From Scolanthus callimorphus (Eukaryota > Cnidaria > Anthozoa > Actiniaria > Edwardsiidae), in the NCBI GenBank assembly GCA_033964015.1, contig CM066919.1, positions 14,301,646 through 14,365,645 on the forward strand: DNA of 64,000 nucleotides. The letters run 5' to 3'. How positions within the stretch are numbered: position 1 is the first letter of the stretch; each line of letters starts with the position of its first letter. This document shows positions 13,301-28,000 of this stretch, piece by piece. Made by a program: the position numbers and the translations under genes. Under the pieces are notes generated by a model that was not told the origin of the DNA, did no database searches, and saw only the letters and a program-made list of their open reading frames with translations.

Positions 13301-16300
13301 ATTTATTCGGTCAGAAATACACTTTTAAGCGAGTTTTAGCCAATTTTATTGTCACCTCTCACACTACTATATGTTCTGGAAGGCCGCAAAGTGCAAAATT
13401 CAGAACGCTCAGCGATCCAAAAATTTCCCTCGATTTTTTCCCAAAAATCATCGTCGCTTGCTCAAACAAACCTCGCATAATAAAAGTAAAACTATTCAGC
13501 TTTGTTGGTTACCTTTCTCGTGGAAATCAAACCCTCTCTGGCTGATATAAATGGAGAATCTTTTCAGCCTCGTCCATTCGTCCTGAGAGCAATGGCGGCC
13601 CCGGCAGTAAATCCCGTTCCAAAACACAAACCGTTGAGACATTTTTTCTCCAGTCGAGGGGTGGGCCAGACATTGTCTCAGGCTCTAGTCACTTCCCGTC
13701 CTAGACCCGGTAAAACTTTTGTTGCGCGCGAATGCGTGACCGGCGAGATAGACTTGATTGATTCAAATCCAATGATCACGCGCAAAAACATTTTAGTGAC
13801 TAGAGCCTGAGACAATGTCTGGCCCACCCCTCGACTGGAGAAAAATGTCTCAACGGTTTGTGTTTTGGAACGGGATTTACTGCCGGGGCCGCAATTGCTC
13901 TCAGGACGAATGGACGAGGCTGAAAAGATTCTCCATTTATATCAGCCAGAGAGGGTTTGATTTCCACGAGAAAGGTAACCAACAAAGCTGAATAGTTTTA
14001 CTTTTATTATGCGAGGTTTGTTTGAGCAAGCGACGATGATTTTTGGGAAAAAATCGAGGGAAATTTTTGGATCGCTGAGCGTTCTGAATTTTGCAGTTTG
14101 CGGCCTTCCAGAACATATAGTAGTGTGAGAGGTGACAATAAAATTGGCTAAAACTCGCTTAAAAGTGTATTTCTGACCGAATAAATGCTAGTAGTGATTT
14201 ATTAAAGTACTAAAGGACTAGATAAGGGTATTTTTCAAACTTTTTTATTTTTCGTAGGTACTCATATTTTAGCGCTCATCGAACTCAGTCAAACTTCACA
14301 CAGCGACACACTATAAAACTGCAAGCTATTAACTCTAAAGTTCGCTCAATGATCCTGGGAAGCCTATGGTAAAGTCCGTCCCAAAACACAAACCGTTGAG
14401 ACATTTTTTCTCCAGTCGAGGGGTGGGCCAGACATTGTCTCAGGCTCTAGTCACTTCCCGTCCTAGACCCGGTAAAACTTTTGTTGCGCGCGAATGCGTG
14501 ACCGGCGAGACAGACTTGATTGATTCAAATCCAATGATCACGCGCAAAAACATTTTACCGGGTCTAGGACGGGAAGTGACTAGAGCCTGAGACAATGTCT
14601 GGCCCACCCCTCGACTGGAGAAAAAATGTCTCAACGGTTTGTGTTTTGGGACGGACTTTACTGGCGGGGCCGCCATTGCTCTCAGGACGAATGGACGAGG
14701 CTGAAAAGATTCGCCATTTATATCAGCCAGAGAGGGTTTGATTTCCACGAGAAAGGTAAACAACAAAGCTGAATAGTTTTACTTTTATTATGCGAGGTTT
14801 GTTTGAGCAAGCGACGATGATTTTTGGGAAAAAATCGAGGGAAATTTTTGGATCGCTGAGCGTTCGGAATTTTGCAGTTTGCGGCCTTCCAGAACATATA
14901 TAGTAGTGTGAGAGGTGACAATAAAATTGGCTAAAACTCGCTTAAAATTGTATTTCTGACCGACTAAACGCAAGTAGTGATTTATTGAAGTACTAAAGGA
15001 CTAGAAAGGGTATTTTTCAAACTTTTTTATTTTTCGTAGATACTCATATTTTAGCGCTTATCGAACTCAGTCAAACTTCACACAGCGACACTATAAAACT
15101 GCAAACTATCAACTCTAAAGTTCGCTCAATGATCCTGGGACGCCTGTGGTTTTTTTGGTGTTTCTGTAGCTTATTTTCGAAACGTTTCATAGACAAAATG
15201 TTTTGGTTTGATGCTGTTCGTTATTGTGCACCTGTTTGTTCTTTGGTTGAAGCTTTCGCTTTGATAAATTTTTTTTTTTTGGTTTTTCCCTTGTTTTGAT
15301 ACGCCAACAATCCTAGAAGAAACTAATTCTAATTTATTAATTAAACTGCCATTGACATTTTGACTTGAAATTTCAATCCAGTTGACGTTTTTTGAGAGTG
15401 CAAAAATGCAATGTTTCAACACGCGTTTTTATTCGTGCTCGAACAAAGCTGCCTTTTTACGAGTGGATAAGCTTTAGCTTAGAAACGAATACTGTGATCG
15501 GTGAGTGGTAGGCGGGCTCGTAGCCTCGTAGTCCCGGGGCGCTTTCCATTTGTCAAAAAATCCCGGCGCCAAACCCGGGAAAAAAAATCGGAAATTTGGG
15601 ACAACCTTTTGAGCTTACCCAAAAGTGGGAATTTTGGGAGAACTCGGAAATGACACAATTCAAAATGACACAATTGAAACGTCGTCGCCCAGACTTGCCC
15701 ACTAAGGGCGTTGGCTAATGGGTCGCGACATCAGTCTAGACAGCAAAGCCAACGCCCTCAGTGGGCAAGTCGCGGCAAAGCCTTTTTTTACAAAAAGCCT
15801 AAAAAACTTAATTCCCAGCAACTGGAGCTAGCTTCCTGATTATTTTGACAGGATTCGGGATTTCCTTGCGTGAATTGCACAAATTCTGACCCCGGATGCG
15901 GGAATCTCTATGCCTGCCAAGTATGTTGTCTGACTTTGCTCAATGGAACAATATTTACTGTTGATATTTGACAGAGGCGCGTTTGATAAGTTTTTCGCTG
16001 AACACGTGTAGTAATACATTTCCATCCAAACTAGCTATTATATAATCTCCGAAAAGATCACTTGACGAGTGGCCCGCTTGTTGTGGAATCCCCGTTTGAC
16101 TCTAGCTAGCCCAGTCCCTCTCCTTTCAATCGCGGGGGGGGGGGGGGGGGGGACTAACTTGATGAACTAACGCAGCAGTCATTCAGGGCCAGGCAGCAAC
16201 CGATCATGCAGCAGCCCCAAAAAATGGAAATCAAGAAATTACCAACCTGAGTGAAATTCAGTACCCTCCCATTCTCGAAAAAAAAAGTCCCCGAAACGGT

Positions 16301-19300
16301 CCGTAAAACTCTCGATTTTGCACCCTGTACATCAAAGTTCGCCAAAACGTGCGGTAATTTCACAAGCTACACTCTAAATTTTCGGTGCGCTTCGCGCGCA
16401 AAAATAAACTACATTGTTTAACCACGATAGCTACATTCAGTTAATAAAAGGTTAAATCAAGTAAGCTGAATTGCTCAGCCGATACAGACGCTTTTTTTTC
16501 TTCCTCTTTTTTCTACCAACATTTTCCTTCAACCGGGTTTTAAAGGTGGTTGCACTCGATTCCAAAGGCCACCGTGACTTTGTTCAATATAATAAACTAT
16601 GATTACAGAGCTGGCATGAATAAATGAATGAATGAATGACTGGCATAAGGGTATTTGGGTGATTTGACCGAATTTTGTAGCGGGATTCGGGAAGATGCAA
16701 AATGTTTTGATGAGGTACAATTACCTAGAGTCATTTGCACCTGACCAATAACTGCATAACTCTTCTTTATCCACGAGTAGCCATTGGCATCCTGTGATTA
16801 TTATATGCAGACTGAGACATACGCATGGTTTAGCTAAATCGTAAATTTTCGATCGGAAATGGCTTCCAGCCAATCAGCAGTCGCGAACGGCATTTTTCAC
16901 GCGTGACAAAAACGATTCGTCCAATCAGAAGCCGCTAACGGCTTTTTTTCACTGCAGCGACAACACGCGCTTGCGTTGTGTTTTGGCGGGAGTTCGCTTA
17001 CTTTTCCCAGAATTCATTCACCGTCGTCTCAAAATCAGTCGCAATTTTGATTTCCCAAACAATCTTTACAACACTGGAAGAAAGTCGACTCGTCAGTCAC
17101 TCTAAACTAATTCTGTGGAAGACTTCGTTGATTGCCCTGAAAACAAAAACACAAGAAAAAGCTAGTCACCATTCAAACTGCTCAAGAAAAGTTTGCAAAC
17201 AAAACACATTTATCGGAAGGAAATTGTTCAACACATGGTGGATTTTATCCAGCCTGTAAAAGAATGACGGTGGAGAATACGAGCCTGGAAGTCTGAGAAG
17301 CTAAATCGCTAGTTTTGAGAGATTTCTGAAGCTGAAATAAACCAAGTCAGTGTCACAAAATGACAACGAATTTGAACTGGAAAACTCAATCGAAAGTGCC
17401 ACCAGTCAAAGCAACAAAAACAAATTCAGGCAATGGAAACATAAAGCTGCGTCGTAAGGGATAGTGAAGTCGAAATAATTTACGCAAAAACATGACTTCA
17501 AGGTAACATTAATTACGAGCACATTTGTCCTTGGTTATTTAAGTTATGCTTCGTGATTTCTTATTACAGTAAAATATTGTGAAAAGTTTTAACTTATTCA
17601 TTTGAAAGCATATTTGAGATAAATGGATGTTGTTTTCTCTCCCTTTTTTTGCAAGATGTCTCAGTATGAATATAATAAATTAAATACAACATGGAAAGTG
17701 CTTTGTACTCCGGTAGCTACTCCGGTAGCTCGCCTGCGGCTCTTGAATCTCTTACGCTACAATCGTGCTTTATCAACTATCTGCGTGCTCCAGAACTGGA
17801 TATACTCACGCTAAGCATGGGCCATTCCTTTATTTTTAAGCGAATTTTGTGTGTCCGCTACCTTTTTTTTAATAAAAAATGTAACAAAATTCTTTAAAAA
17901 ATCATAACTTGAAAAGGATATCGAATTTCCAGAATCCCCGACACCGTTTTTAAATCGTGGATACGCGAAGCGTAAGACACGAGTTATTGTGGTGGGGCCG
18001 ATGTCACTCATGACTCAAGTGTTAGCTCAAGTTGCGCAATAATTATGCAAATCAGCTGATCTGAGTAGCCCGCGAAAATTAGCCAGCGGTATCACCCATT
18101 AGGCTCTGAAGTTCAAGGAAAACAATGGCGGACTTCGAAGGGGGAAGATAGCACATCCTTTTCTCTGGCTTCGGAGGTCCACATTTCCAAAGTTATTGCC
18201 CGGCCTAGTTTACACTCAAGATGCTTACTTAGTATCGGAGTTATATGAATGAAAGAAGAATCCAACTTTTACCTTGCGATTTGTTGATTTTCGGCTGGCT
18301 TATTTCTGCTTCCCGTTGCTTTCTAACGAAAAGAGTTAAATAAACTTGAAGAGTTAAATAAATCTGTTGTTGTTGTTGTTGTTGTTAAGAGCAAAATAGC
18401 AAAACCTAAATAAGCAAGAAAAAGCTAGTTGGACTAAGACAAGTAGAAGGCTATTATTATCTCTTTGAAGTAGAAACATCAACACGCATATCAACCCCAC
18501 AAAAACGTGCCTGAGGACTCCCCTTTCCTCGAACACGCACATTGCCTCACACACGCATCTTGCCATGACCCTTTGCCATGCTTTTTGGTCGATGCTGTTA
18601 TTTCTGACGCACCATTTTAGGTATTTATTTTTTTGTTTGTTTCAGTAACTCCAGCCATGTACTTAAAAGGATGACAAACTTCAGTCGTCAAGACTTGGCA
18701 TTAAATGACGGGACAATCAAAGTGAAAAAATATTATGTTATCTTCCCATCTACAACTAAAAGATGTAATAGGGAAATAATATACATATCAGAATGATTGT
18801 CTTATTGTATTTCATTGGATAACTGCATTTGTGATCATTAAAATATCTGCATTTTATTATTGAAGTCCTCAGAATTCTGGCCAAGTAATCAGGTGGGGTG
18901 CACGCTCTACTGCCACCATAGTTAGTCTCCTCTACTAACTATGCTGCCACTTTAATAAAAGGTATCCACGATTTCGCCGAGGCACTCGGTGCCTTTGCTT
19001 TAGAACACATATTAGTCAATGCTAATATGGGGTCAATGAACAAAAATAGCAAATATTCGCGAGGTTGGAACTCTAAAAAGCTGAACTGATGCACCGGAAA
19101 GGGAACTCCATAAATTGTGTTTTGTAAAATTAAATGAAATTATATACCATTGTTTAGCCCAGGATATAAGCTGTAAAATGAGGTATCACTTGTAAAGATA
19201 CGACCATTTTAACCAAAAAGTACCCCGAACGTAGTCCGTAATGCCTAAGAAAAACAGTTAAAATCCGATATGGCTGGCGGACAGCCGGGAGTGACACAAA

Positions 19301-22300
19301 TCATTAAGTCAAGTCATTAGGATAAATTCTAGCTCTGATTTCCGCCTTCACTTCTAGCTGTAGAATATCAGCAAATAGCTTTTCGTACGCTCTGTGTACC
19401 TATGTTTTTTATATGACGGGGATGGCCAAATAGTTCACAGAGTTCTGCAACATAAGTTGAAATATTTGGCAAATTATTTTCTCCCTTTCGTGTGTTCGTG
19501 AAAGAGGGCACATCCGACGCACCATGCTTCCGCCAACGAATTGGAAAACCCCTTTTCCTCACTCGACCCTCACTGAGGGCTTTGGCTACCATGTAATTAC
19601 CTTGATATCATTGCAGCCCTGTTCCTCGTTGGATCTTGACACGGAGTGACTGTAAGGAAACGATTAGATTCATTATACCCGATTTGGTAAGCAATTTGGA
19701 AAGTAAAGAAACTCTTTTCACCGCACTACATCACGATTATGAACACTAAATATTTGCACGGAATAGTTGACCTATTTCCTTACATTCATTAGCTGTTTGT
19801 TTCTTATCGATCGTAAACAATGAACAATTAACATATACCAAGTGTCAAAGTTCACTTTTTCTAGTATTTTATTCGGGGGCACACAACGAGCACCCCCTCC
19901 TGAAATGTGTTGGAACGGTTTATTTTGGTGTTTGCAAGTGTTTTTGTTCAGTAAAAATGAGTTTTACAAGTTGCTGGGAAAAATGCATCTGTTCCTTTTT
20001 CCCAGGAGGCACCTTCAGTAATATTTTTCCAGCAGAGCCACAGCTCAAATTTTTGCCGGCCAGCAAGGGGTAGATAAAGTTTTTGCCAGCCAGGAGATTA
20101 AAATCGGGATTGTAGGTCGTCATTTGACGAGAATAACCACGGAAAAAAGGAAGAAAGATAACATTTTCCAAGCAACGAGGGAAAAAAAATTCCCAGAAGA
20201 TCATTGTCAGCAAAATGTTTCCCAGGAGATCTCTTTGTCAACATTTCAAGGGGCTGCGGAACAGATATTTTGCGGAACAGATCCGTTTTGTGCACCTGTT
20301 ATTGGTTGAGAGTGTATCACGTAAACGTGAAGAAATTCGACTGTTTCCCTGGTCACAACTGGAGGGCAACAGTATACACTTAATGACTGCTCCCGAGGGA
20401 AACAGCGAGTTTTGTTTTCCCGAGAATCTCGTTGTTTCCCGAGACGAAGTCGAGGGAAACATCGAGATTCGAGGGAAAACAAAACTCGCTGTTTCCCGAG
20501 GGTGCGGTCATTAAGTGTTTTATTATATAGCAATAAGAACATACGGTAAAAATAGTCCGCCGAAATTTCTCGCTCTAGCGATGTCGCCCGCGCGGATAAC
20601 AATTTTTTAATTCAATGTAGCCCGCCACGTGACCATGATAAAACCAATCAGAGCGCGCGCTTTGATCGAATAAACACGAGCTATATAATAATATGTTTTA
20701 TGACCGGGAATAACAAAACCGGAGGTCACGTGATTGAAAAATAACCAACCGGAAGCAAAAATCCACCACGCGTTTATGTGCGCGTTTATGCATCTTCTTT
20801 TATTTCTCTGTTTTTGTTTTGTTCCCCGTTTTGACACTTGGTATGAATAAAGCACTTATTTACTGGAAACTCGGGAAAGCAGTATGTTTTGAGAGACCGC
20901 TGATGTTTCCTTCAGCTTTGCCGGAAACATCAGCGGTCTTTCGGGACCACAAACATACTGTTTCCCTCGGTTCCAGTAAAAAGTGTTAATTACCACTCTC
21001 CGTGATCATTCTCAGTATCTTTTCCCATTTTCTTCTTGTTCCCGCAAAATGTAAGTTCTATTTGTTCAACGTCCTTGTCCTCTCCCCTCGCCAGTGTGTC
21101 TTTGCTGTCTTTCCTCAGCTCCTGGAGCACGGCTTCGGCTATGGGAACCATCATGGCGGTAGTGGCTGTGTTGCTGATCCACATGGAGAGGAACGCCGTG
21201 ATCGCCATGAATCCTAACATTAACCTGAAAGAGAGGATAAGACTTCTGTACACTGTCAACTGACAATGACACGCAAGCCTCACGTTCGAGTTCATTTTAT
21301 TCACACTTCTTTATTATATAGTTACAAAATAGACAAGGAAAAAAGGAGATAGGAGACCTATAACAGATTGGAGTGTAGGCACAATCACTGGTTAGACATT
21401 TAGAGAAGTGTGCGGTGTCTGGAGGAGCGTGATCTTTCGAGCCAGACGATCAAATATATCACCGGTTTCTATGGAGAAAAAGTGGAGAGCAACACCCAAC
21501 CGTGTACCAGTGGAAGAGACTCAATTTTGGGGACAAACCTGCACCGGATATAGCAATTGGATGTATAAATACTTTGGCGAAGAATGCCGAACAAGAGTTT
21601 CCCGAGGCTGCTAAAGAACTACGACAGCATTCGTATGTTGATGATATTGGAGGTTCAGGATGTAGCAGCGACGAGGTAAAGCGTGTGACAAGAGAAATCG
21701 ACTCCATACTGAAGAATGGTAAATTCGAAGTAAAGGCGTGGCACTGTAAGCGACGTCAAATGATCAGACCGACGAAAACTGCACCACTTTTCTGGGACAT
21801 AAGTGGGACAAGGTTGGTGACAAGATTAGATTTAAGAAGAAAGAAATTTCAGTCGTTCTCAAAGACCTGACGAAGAGAAATTGCCTAGCTCAAGTCTCCC
21901 AACCGATGGGATCCAATGGGACTCGTTTCCCCAGTCACTATTCAGCTGAGAATAGATTTACAAGAATTGTGGAGCATCGGATATCCGTGGGATGAAGTTT
22001 TACCAGATGAACTTCAAGACATGTGGACAAAGAACATCAGCGTTCTCAATGAGCTTCTCAAGTACGAGTTTCCAAGAAAGTTGAAACCAGACAACGCTAT
22101 CGATGAATCCGAACCCCATGGATTCTGCGATGGAGGTGAAAGAGCATATGGCTCCGTCATTTTCATTCGTTGGAAGCTGACAGATGGAAGTTATTGTTGT
22201 ATACCGATTATAGCGAAGGCTTTCGTTGCACCTCTCAAGAAGAAGTCTATTCAACGTTTAGAGTTACTGGGATGTCTCTAACTTGTTCGATGTGTCAGCA

Positions 22301-24982
22301 AGTGCGAAGAAGCGTTGAAATTCGCTAACGTTGAAGATTACAAGAAGGTTTTCTGGGTTGACTCACGCACTGTATTATCTTGGGTGAAGAATTCGCCAAG
22401 GAAGTTTAAACCGTTTGTATCTGCAAGGGTCGCTGAGATCCAAGAAACTGTAGACACAGTTAATTTTAGATATGTTGCGTCAGAGCAAAATCCCGCAGAT
22501 GCGCTGACAAGGGGAATCAAGCCAGCCGAATTAGAGGAATGGACAAAAGGACCAGCGTTCCTTTACAGTGAAGTACTAGAGAAAACAACAGAAAATCTTA
22601 CAACTGAGTATCAGAGTGAGCCCGAAGTACAGAAAGAAATCCGTACCATTACTGTGGAAGCAACAAAGAAGAATGAGCTGATGGACCATTTGATGGAAAG
22701 AAGCTCGTCATTCAGTAAAGCCAGACGGATCCTGGCCTATGTTCTCCGATTTGTGCACAATGCAAGAAAGAAGATCAGAAGAACCAGTCCACTGACAGTA
22801 GAAGAATTAAGAAATTCAGAGCTCCAGTTAATCAAATGGTGTCAAGTAGCAGTCGACAAAGACAGATTGGACAAGAAACTAATGGCCAAGACAGATGAAG
22901 ACGGGGTAATCCGCGCGCACGGTAGACTTGAGAACATCACAAACTTACCAGCTGATCTACGCAATCCGGTTATATTACCACATCATCATAAGCTAGTCAA
23001 TCTGCTCATTCGACATTTGCATCAGTTAGAGGTCATTGTGGCTACAAAAGTCTCATCCATGAAAGACATGAAATCAGAAAGAAATACTGGGTAATAGGAG
23101 TGCGCAATATCGCAAAACAAGTAGCAACGTCATGTATCACTTGCAGGAAATCGAGAAGACGTCCCTTAGAACAGCTGATGGGCCAGATACTAGCAATTCG
23201 AACAGCCATTGGAATCACAGCTTTTTCCTGTACAGCTCTAGATATGTTTGGCCCGATACATACACCTGTTTCAATTAACGTTGCTCTGCAAAACGTAAAA
23301 CCATGGACCATGCTTCATAAGTCGTAATGGTAATTCCTGCCCAAAACGAAGCGGTTCACGTCAAAGTAGTCTCAAAGTAGTAAACAAAGTGCCATTGGGT
23401 GGTTTTAGTTTAGTTTGGTTGCCAAACTCGAGGAAAATACGAGAAATAGCGTATTCATTGTGATGCATGGTTCACGTTTTACGTTTTGCAGAGCAACGTT
23501 AATTGAAATAGGTGTATCCGACTCAATCGAAAGACCCTAAAAGAAGCTCAGATCGTCATTTTTACTTGTACCACCACAAGAGCAATTCATCTGGAAGTAG
23601 TAACAGATAGAAGCACAGAAGCTTTTCTGATGGCTTTCAGAAGATTCGCCAGAGGACATCCAGCAGTCCTTTGGTCAGACTGTGGCACCAATTTCAAGGG
23701 AGCCCAATCATACTTAGAATAATGCAAGGATGGGATATGAGAATGATACAGAACACTCTAGCAGAGGAATTCCACTGTCAGTTCCGATGGGAATGGAATG
23801 TTCCTAGAGGCAGCCACGTGAACGGTGTAGTTGAATCTCTCATCAAGTCTGTGCGGCAAGCAATGAATGTAACTTGCAAGAACCAGACGTTCACAGAGGA
23901 ACAGTGGAGAACTTGTGTTGCCGAAATTAGCTACACTGTGAACGACCGTCCACTGTACCCAGAACCAATGAAATACGTTGTTTACAGTTGCTATAGCGAC
24001 AAGAGTATAAGTAATGCATGTCGTTGAAAATTGAATTAGTTCAGCTAGCTCAGTTCAAAGGATAATGGATATGAAAAGACAGAAGTAAGTAAAATGCTGT
24101 ATTTTTGAGTATTTAATCAGAACTATATACATGCAAGATAACTAGACTACTTCTCTGTAGCTTATATTCTAGTTTGACGTGATTGAAAGTATTTAATGGA
24201 AATAAATACTGCGTGCAAAAATAATTCATCATTCCTTGACGGTTTGTTTCATCGACTCAAAATTCGCCATTAACCGGCAAAACATGGGATAAGTTGGTAA
24301 ACTTGATTGCTGCAAATAGTCCGGCTGACACAAATGCAGTATGTGGCTTTATTGCCAATTTAGATGACCCCTGCAAAACCAGGTTCTTGCTGGTTCTTGC
24401 TTGTTTGTTTTCCCTCCAAAATTTGACGTGATGTTAAATAAAGATATATATATTCAGATGGTAGGTATGACATTCATATTAAGGGTTAAAATCGGCGATC
24501 AGCATTTTGTTAGTGGAGGTGTTTTGAATCAAAACAGTATGCTGAAGAAAATCTTGTTTTTTTAGGGTTCTTTGAACTTAAATGGTACCCTGGAAGAAAA
24601 TGCACTTTAGGACTGAGGAGTATTTTTAGGGTAGAAATTTTATTGATTGGATTAACTGTATGTCCCATATTTGTTAAAATAAGTACAAGGACCAAAAGTT
24701 TTATTGTACAAGAAGAGACAAGTGTTAATTTCTAAAATGTTCTTCAGTCAATCAGAGCTCTTTCTCTACTGTAGCAGCTGCAAAACACCATTGAAATTTT
24801 GTTGTTCCAGCAGCCTTCAGATACAACTATACGATAATACTGATGTTTACAACATTCAGTGGCTCTTTTTATAGGACACAAGGCTGAATACATGACTGAA
24901 ATTCAGTCTGCACTGCACGTTTGAAGCATCAAACAGAAAAACACCCCATCTGGATCAGAAACAAATAACTACTAGTTATTAA

Positions 24983-25072
<90 letters not shown>

Positions 25073-28000
25073 CATTGATGTTGTTGTTATTATTATTGCG
25101 TTTCGACGAAGGAGAAACGCAGCCTATTCGCGTATGCCAAGATTCTTTGAGCGAAATTCATACAATTAAGGATACTTTGCGGCCAACCTGATTATTGGAT
25201 TTCTGAAAAACAGAATCCAGAAATTGTCCGAGACCGATTCCTGTTTTTGGTTTTCTGAAAACAGAAATAAAATGTTCCTTTTCTTTGACTCGGTATTCGG
25301 AAAGAGAAGACAAAGCTCACTGGCGAAATGTTCGATTTACCCGTTTACTCAACTTTGGATAGTCCCCGAAACTTAATTTCAATTTCTGTTTCCTGTTTTC
25401 TGAAAACAGAAATCGGGATTCGATTTTTGATTCCTGTTTTCTAAAAACAGAAATCAGGATTCGATTTTTGATTCCTGTTTTCTGAAAACAGAAATCAGGA
25501 TTAAGATTCAACTAGCAGTACCTTACAGAAATGCCCCGTGGGGGGGGGGGGGGGGGGGGGGAGGTACCGTAGCTTCTTACTTCCGGTTTTGCAATGGACA
25601 GCTCTTCCCTCCCTCTTTTCCCCATAGGGCGCTAGCTTCTTACTTCCGGTCTTGCGGATAAGAGCAATGGCTCCCCCCCCCCCCCAAAAAAAAACAAAAA
25701 AAAAAAACACCACCTCACCTCAGTCCCTGACACGTACGCCGGTCACGCAATGGCTGAGTGCTTTTTTAAACCGCACCGGGGGAGTTGAGGACATACGGAA
25801 AATCTTTCAGGGGGGTTGTGCGCCTGAAGACTGGAAATTCCAAGGGAGAGGGGTAAAAAAGTGACTTTCCAGGAACACTTAGATTTTCCAAGTAGATTTT
25901 CCAGGGGTATTTTGCGACAGGAAAAAATGGAACTTCAAGAGGGAAAGGGGGGGGGGGGGGGGGGCGGAGGAGGTTTAAAAGTGCAAAACTGCATTGCGTG
26001 ACATGTACACGTGTCAGGGACTGAGATGAGGTGGTGGTGGTTGGGGGGGGGGGACGGGAGCCGTTGCTCTTATCTGTGGGGAGGAGTGGGAGCTGTCAAT
26101 TGCAAAACCGGAAGTAAGAAGCTAGCTCCTTACCACCCCCCCCCCCCCCCCTCCCACGGGGCATTTATGTCAGGTACTTCTAGTTGAATCTGAATCCTAA
26201 TTTTTGTTTTTCAGAAAACAGGAATCAAAATCGAATCCTGATTTCTGTTTTCAGAAATCAGGAATCAAAAATCGAATTCTGATTTCGGTTTTCAGAAAAC
26301 AGGAATCAGAAATCGAAATCAAGTTTCGGGGACTATCCAAAGTTGAGTAAACGGATAAATCGATCATTTCGCCAGTGGACTTTGTCTTCTCTTTCCGAAT
26401 ACCGAGTCAAGGCAAAGGAACATTTGATTTCTGTTTTCAGGAAAACAGAAAACAGGAATCGGTATCGGACAATTTCTGGATTTTGTTTTTCAGAAATCCA
26501 ATAATCAGGTTGGCCGCGAAGTATCCTGATTTAATCTGATTAATTAGCCTCACTTTCGTGTGCCCATACTTCTCACGGCGGAACGAAAAGCACTTACTAA
26601 TATAAGATTACTTCGAGTTATTATTATTAATGCAGTGCGGTGTTTGTACCAAAGTCGCCACAAAATTTGCCTTCCGGCGCCTGCAGGCCTGTAGGCCACT
26701 GTTTGCATTTTAATAGATGTAGCTCTCAATTCATGGCCTATTCGATCTATTTCGGTTTTCATGTGACGTCATCAAAAAGCTAACTTCTAAACCGAGAGAC
26801 CTACAGAGATGACCTTTATTTCTCACACGAAATTTCGGCACCTTCTGCCAAATAGTTCTCGAGATATCGCCAAAGCTATTTATGTCACGCAACACCAGTC
26901 ACGTATTTTGAACTTGCCGTATTTCACTCGATTTGCACCGTTCTTACCTTTTTGGCATGTCAGAATGTTATAAAAGTTCATACCTTGCCATTCTGATACT
27001 ATTCTTGTTGTTTGGATTGAAAAGAGCGTCATTTTGGAGACCCGATTAATTGGCCGCCATTATGGAGCCCCTCTGTTGGGGCTCCAACATGGCGGCTCCG
27101 TACAATTACTGTACAAAATGGCGCACATTCACTTGCTAATATTTCGCTCGGAAAGTGACCAAATTATAAAGTGATCTTTATAATTCTATTAGGCATCTAG
27201 TGTTTAGAGACCAATTTAGAGAAATACATTTAATCACGTGACAAGTGAAAACCAAGAATAGCTTTCGATGAGGAAACTTACTCGGAAAAATATACCTCTG
27301 CTTTTTACCTGTGCCTTGGTAAATGCCCAAGAAAAAAAAAAAAAAAGATACGAGTCAATTTAAACCGAAAACGTCATCACTCACTAACGTAATAGGGCAT
27401 GTGGTAGCGTTTATCTCGTATTCCACTCCGACCCCTCCGACCCTCCCCCCAGCTTTGTCCTGTTATCTTTGTTTTGTTGTTAGTTAATCATAATTGAATG
27501 CATTCTTTTAAATATTTCAATTATTAATCGAATGTTTTAGCCACTTTTATTCTATGTATTATTTCAAGTTATTTTTGTATATATATAATACAACAGACCC
27601 CACTATATTGTTCAATTTTGCGTGGTGAAAATGAATGTTATTATGTTACTATTGCAAAGCTGATTTGCAAAAAGTCAATTGATATCAGCATAACACACAA
27701 AAGCGTGGTAAAAGGTTTTCAACAGTGCGGTTGGTACGGATTTAAGCTGCAAATTCAATGTGAACCAACCTTCGAGGTTGCGAGCCTATCACCAACAGTA
27801 CACGTAACGCAATCCTCTTGTGAAGATTCCAGTGCTCAATAGCCACTGCTAGAATTAGACCGCCGACGAATAAAGCATTAGTGTCTTTGAAGTACGGCCG
27901 ACTGACATCTTTTGCTCCAAGCACACCGAGCAGAGGGAATAGGACAAGCGGTATTAGTGACGTGACCGCCAGAGGTATAACTTCTGTGACCCAGTATACT

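Noticed and set aside
13502..13810. Open frames of about 100 codons repeated on both strands in the 13-15 kb region
   Set aside because: They are the same foldback arm read several times; the repeated peptide reflects repeat sequence rather than a protein.
19368..19592. Candidate for the missing SLC13 exon
   Set aside because: An acceptor-like TTATGTTGCAG occurs, but no donor gives the needed 3n+1 length with SLC13-like sequence.
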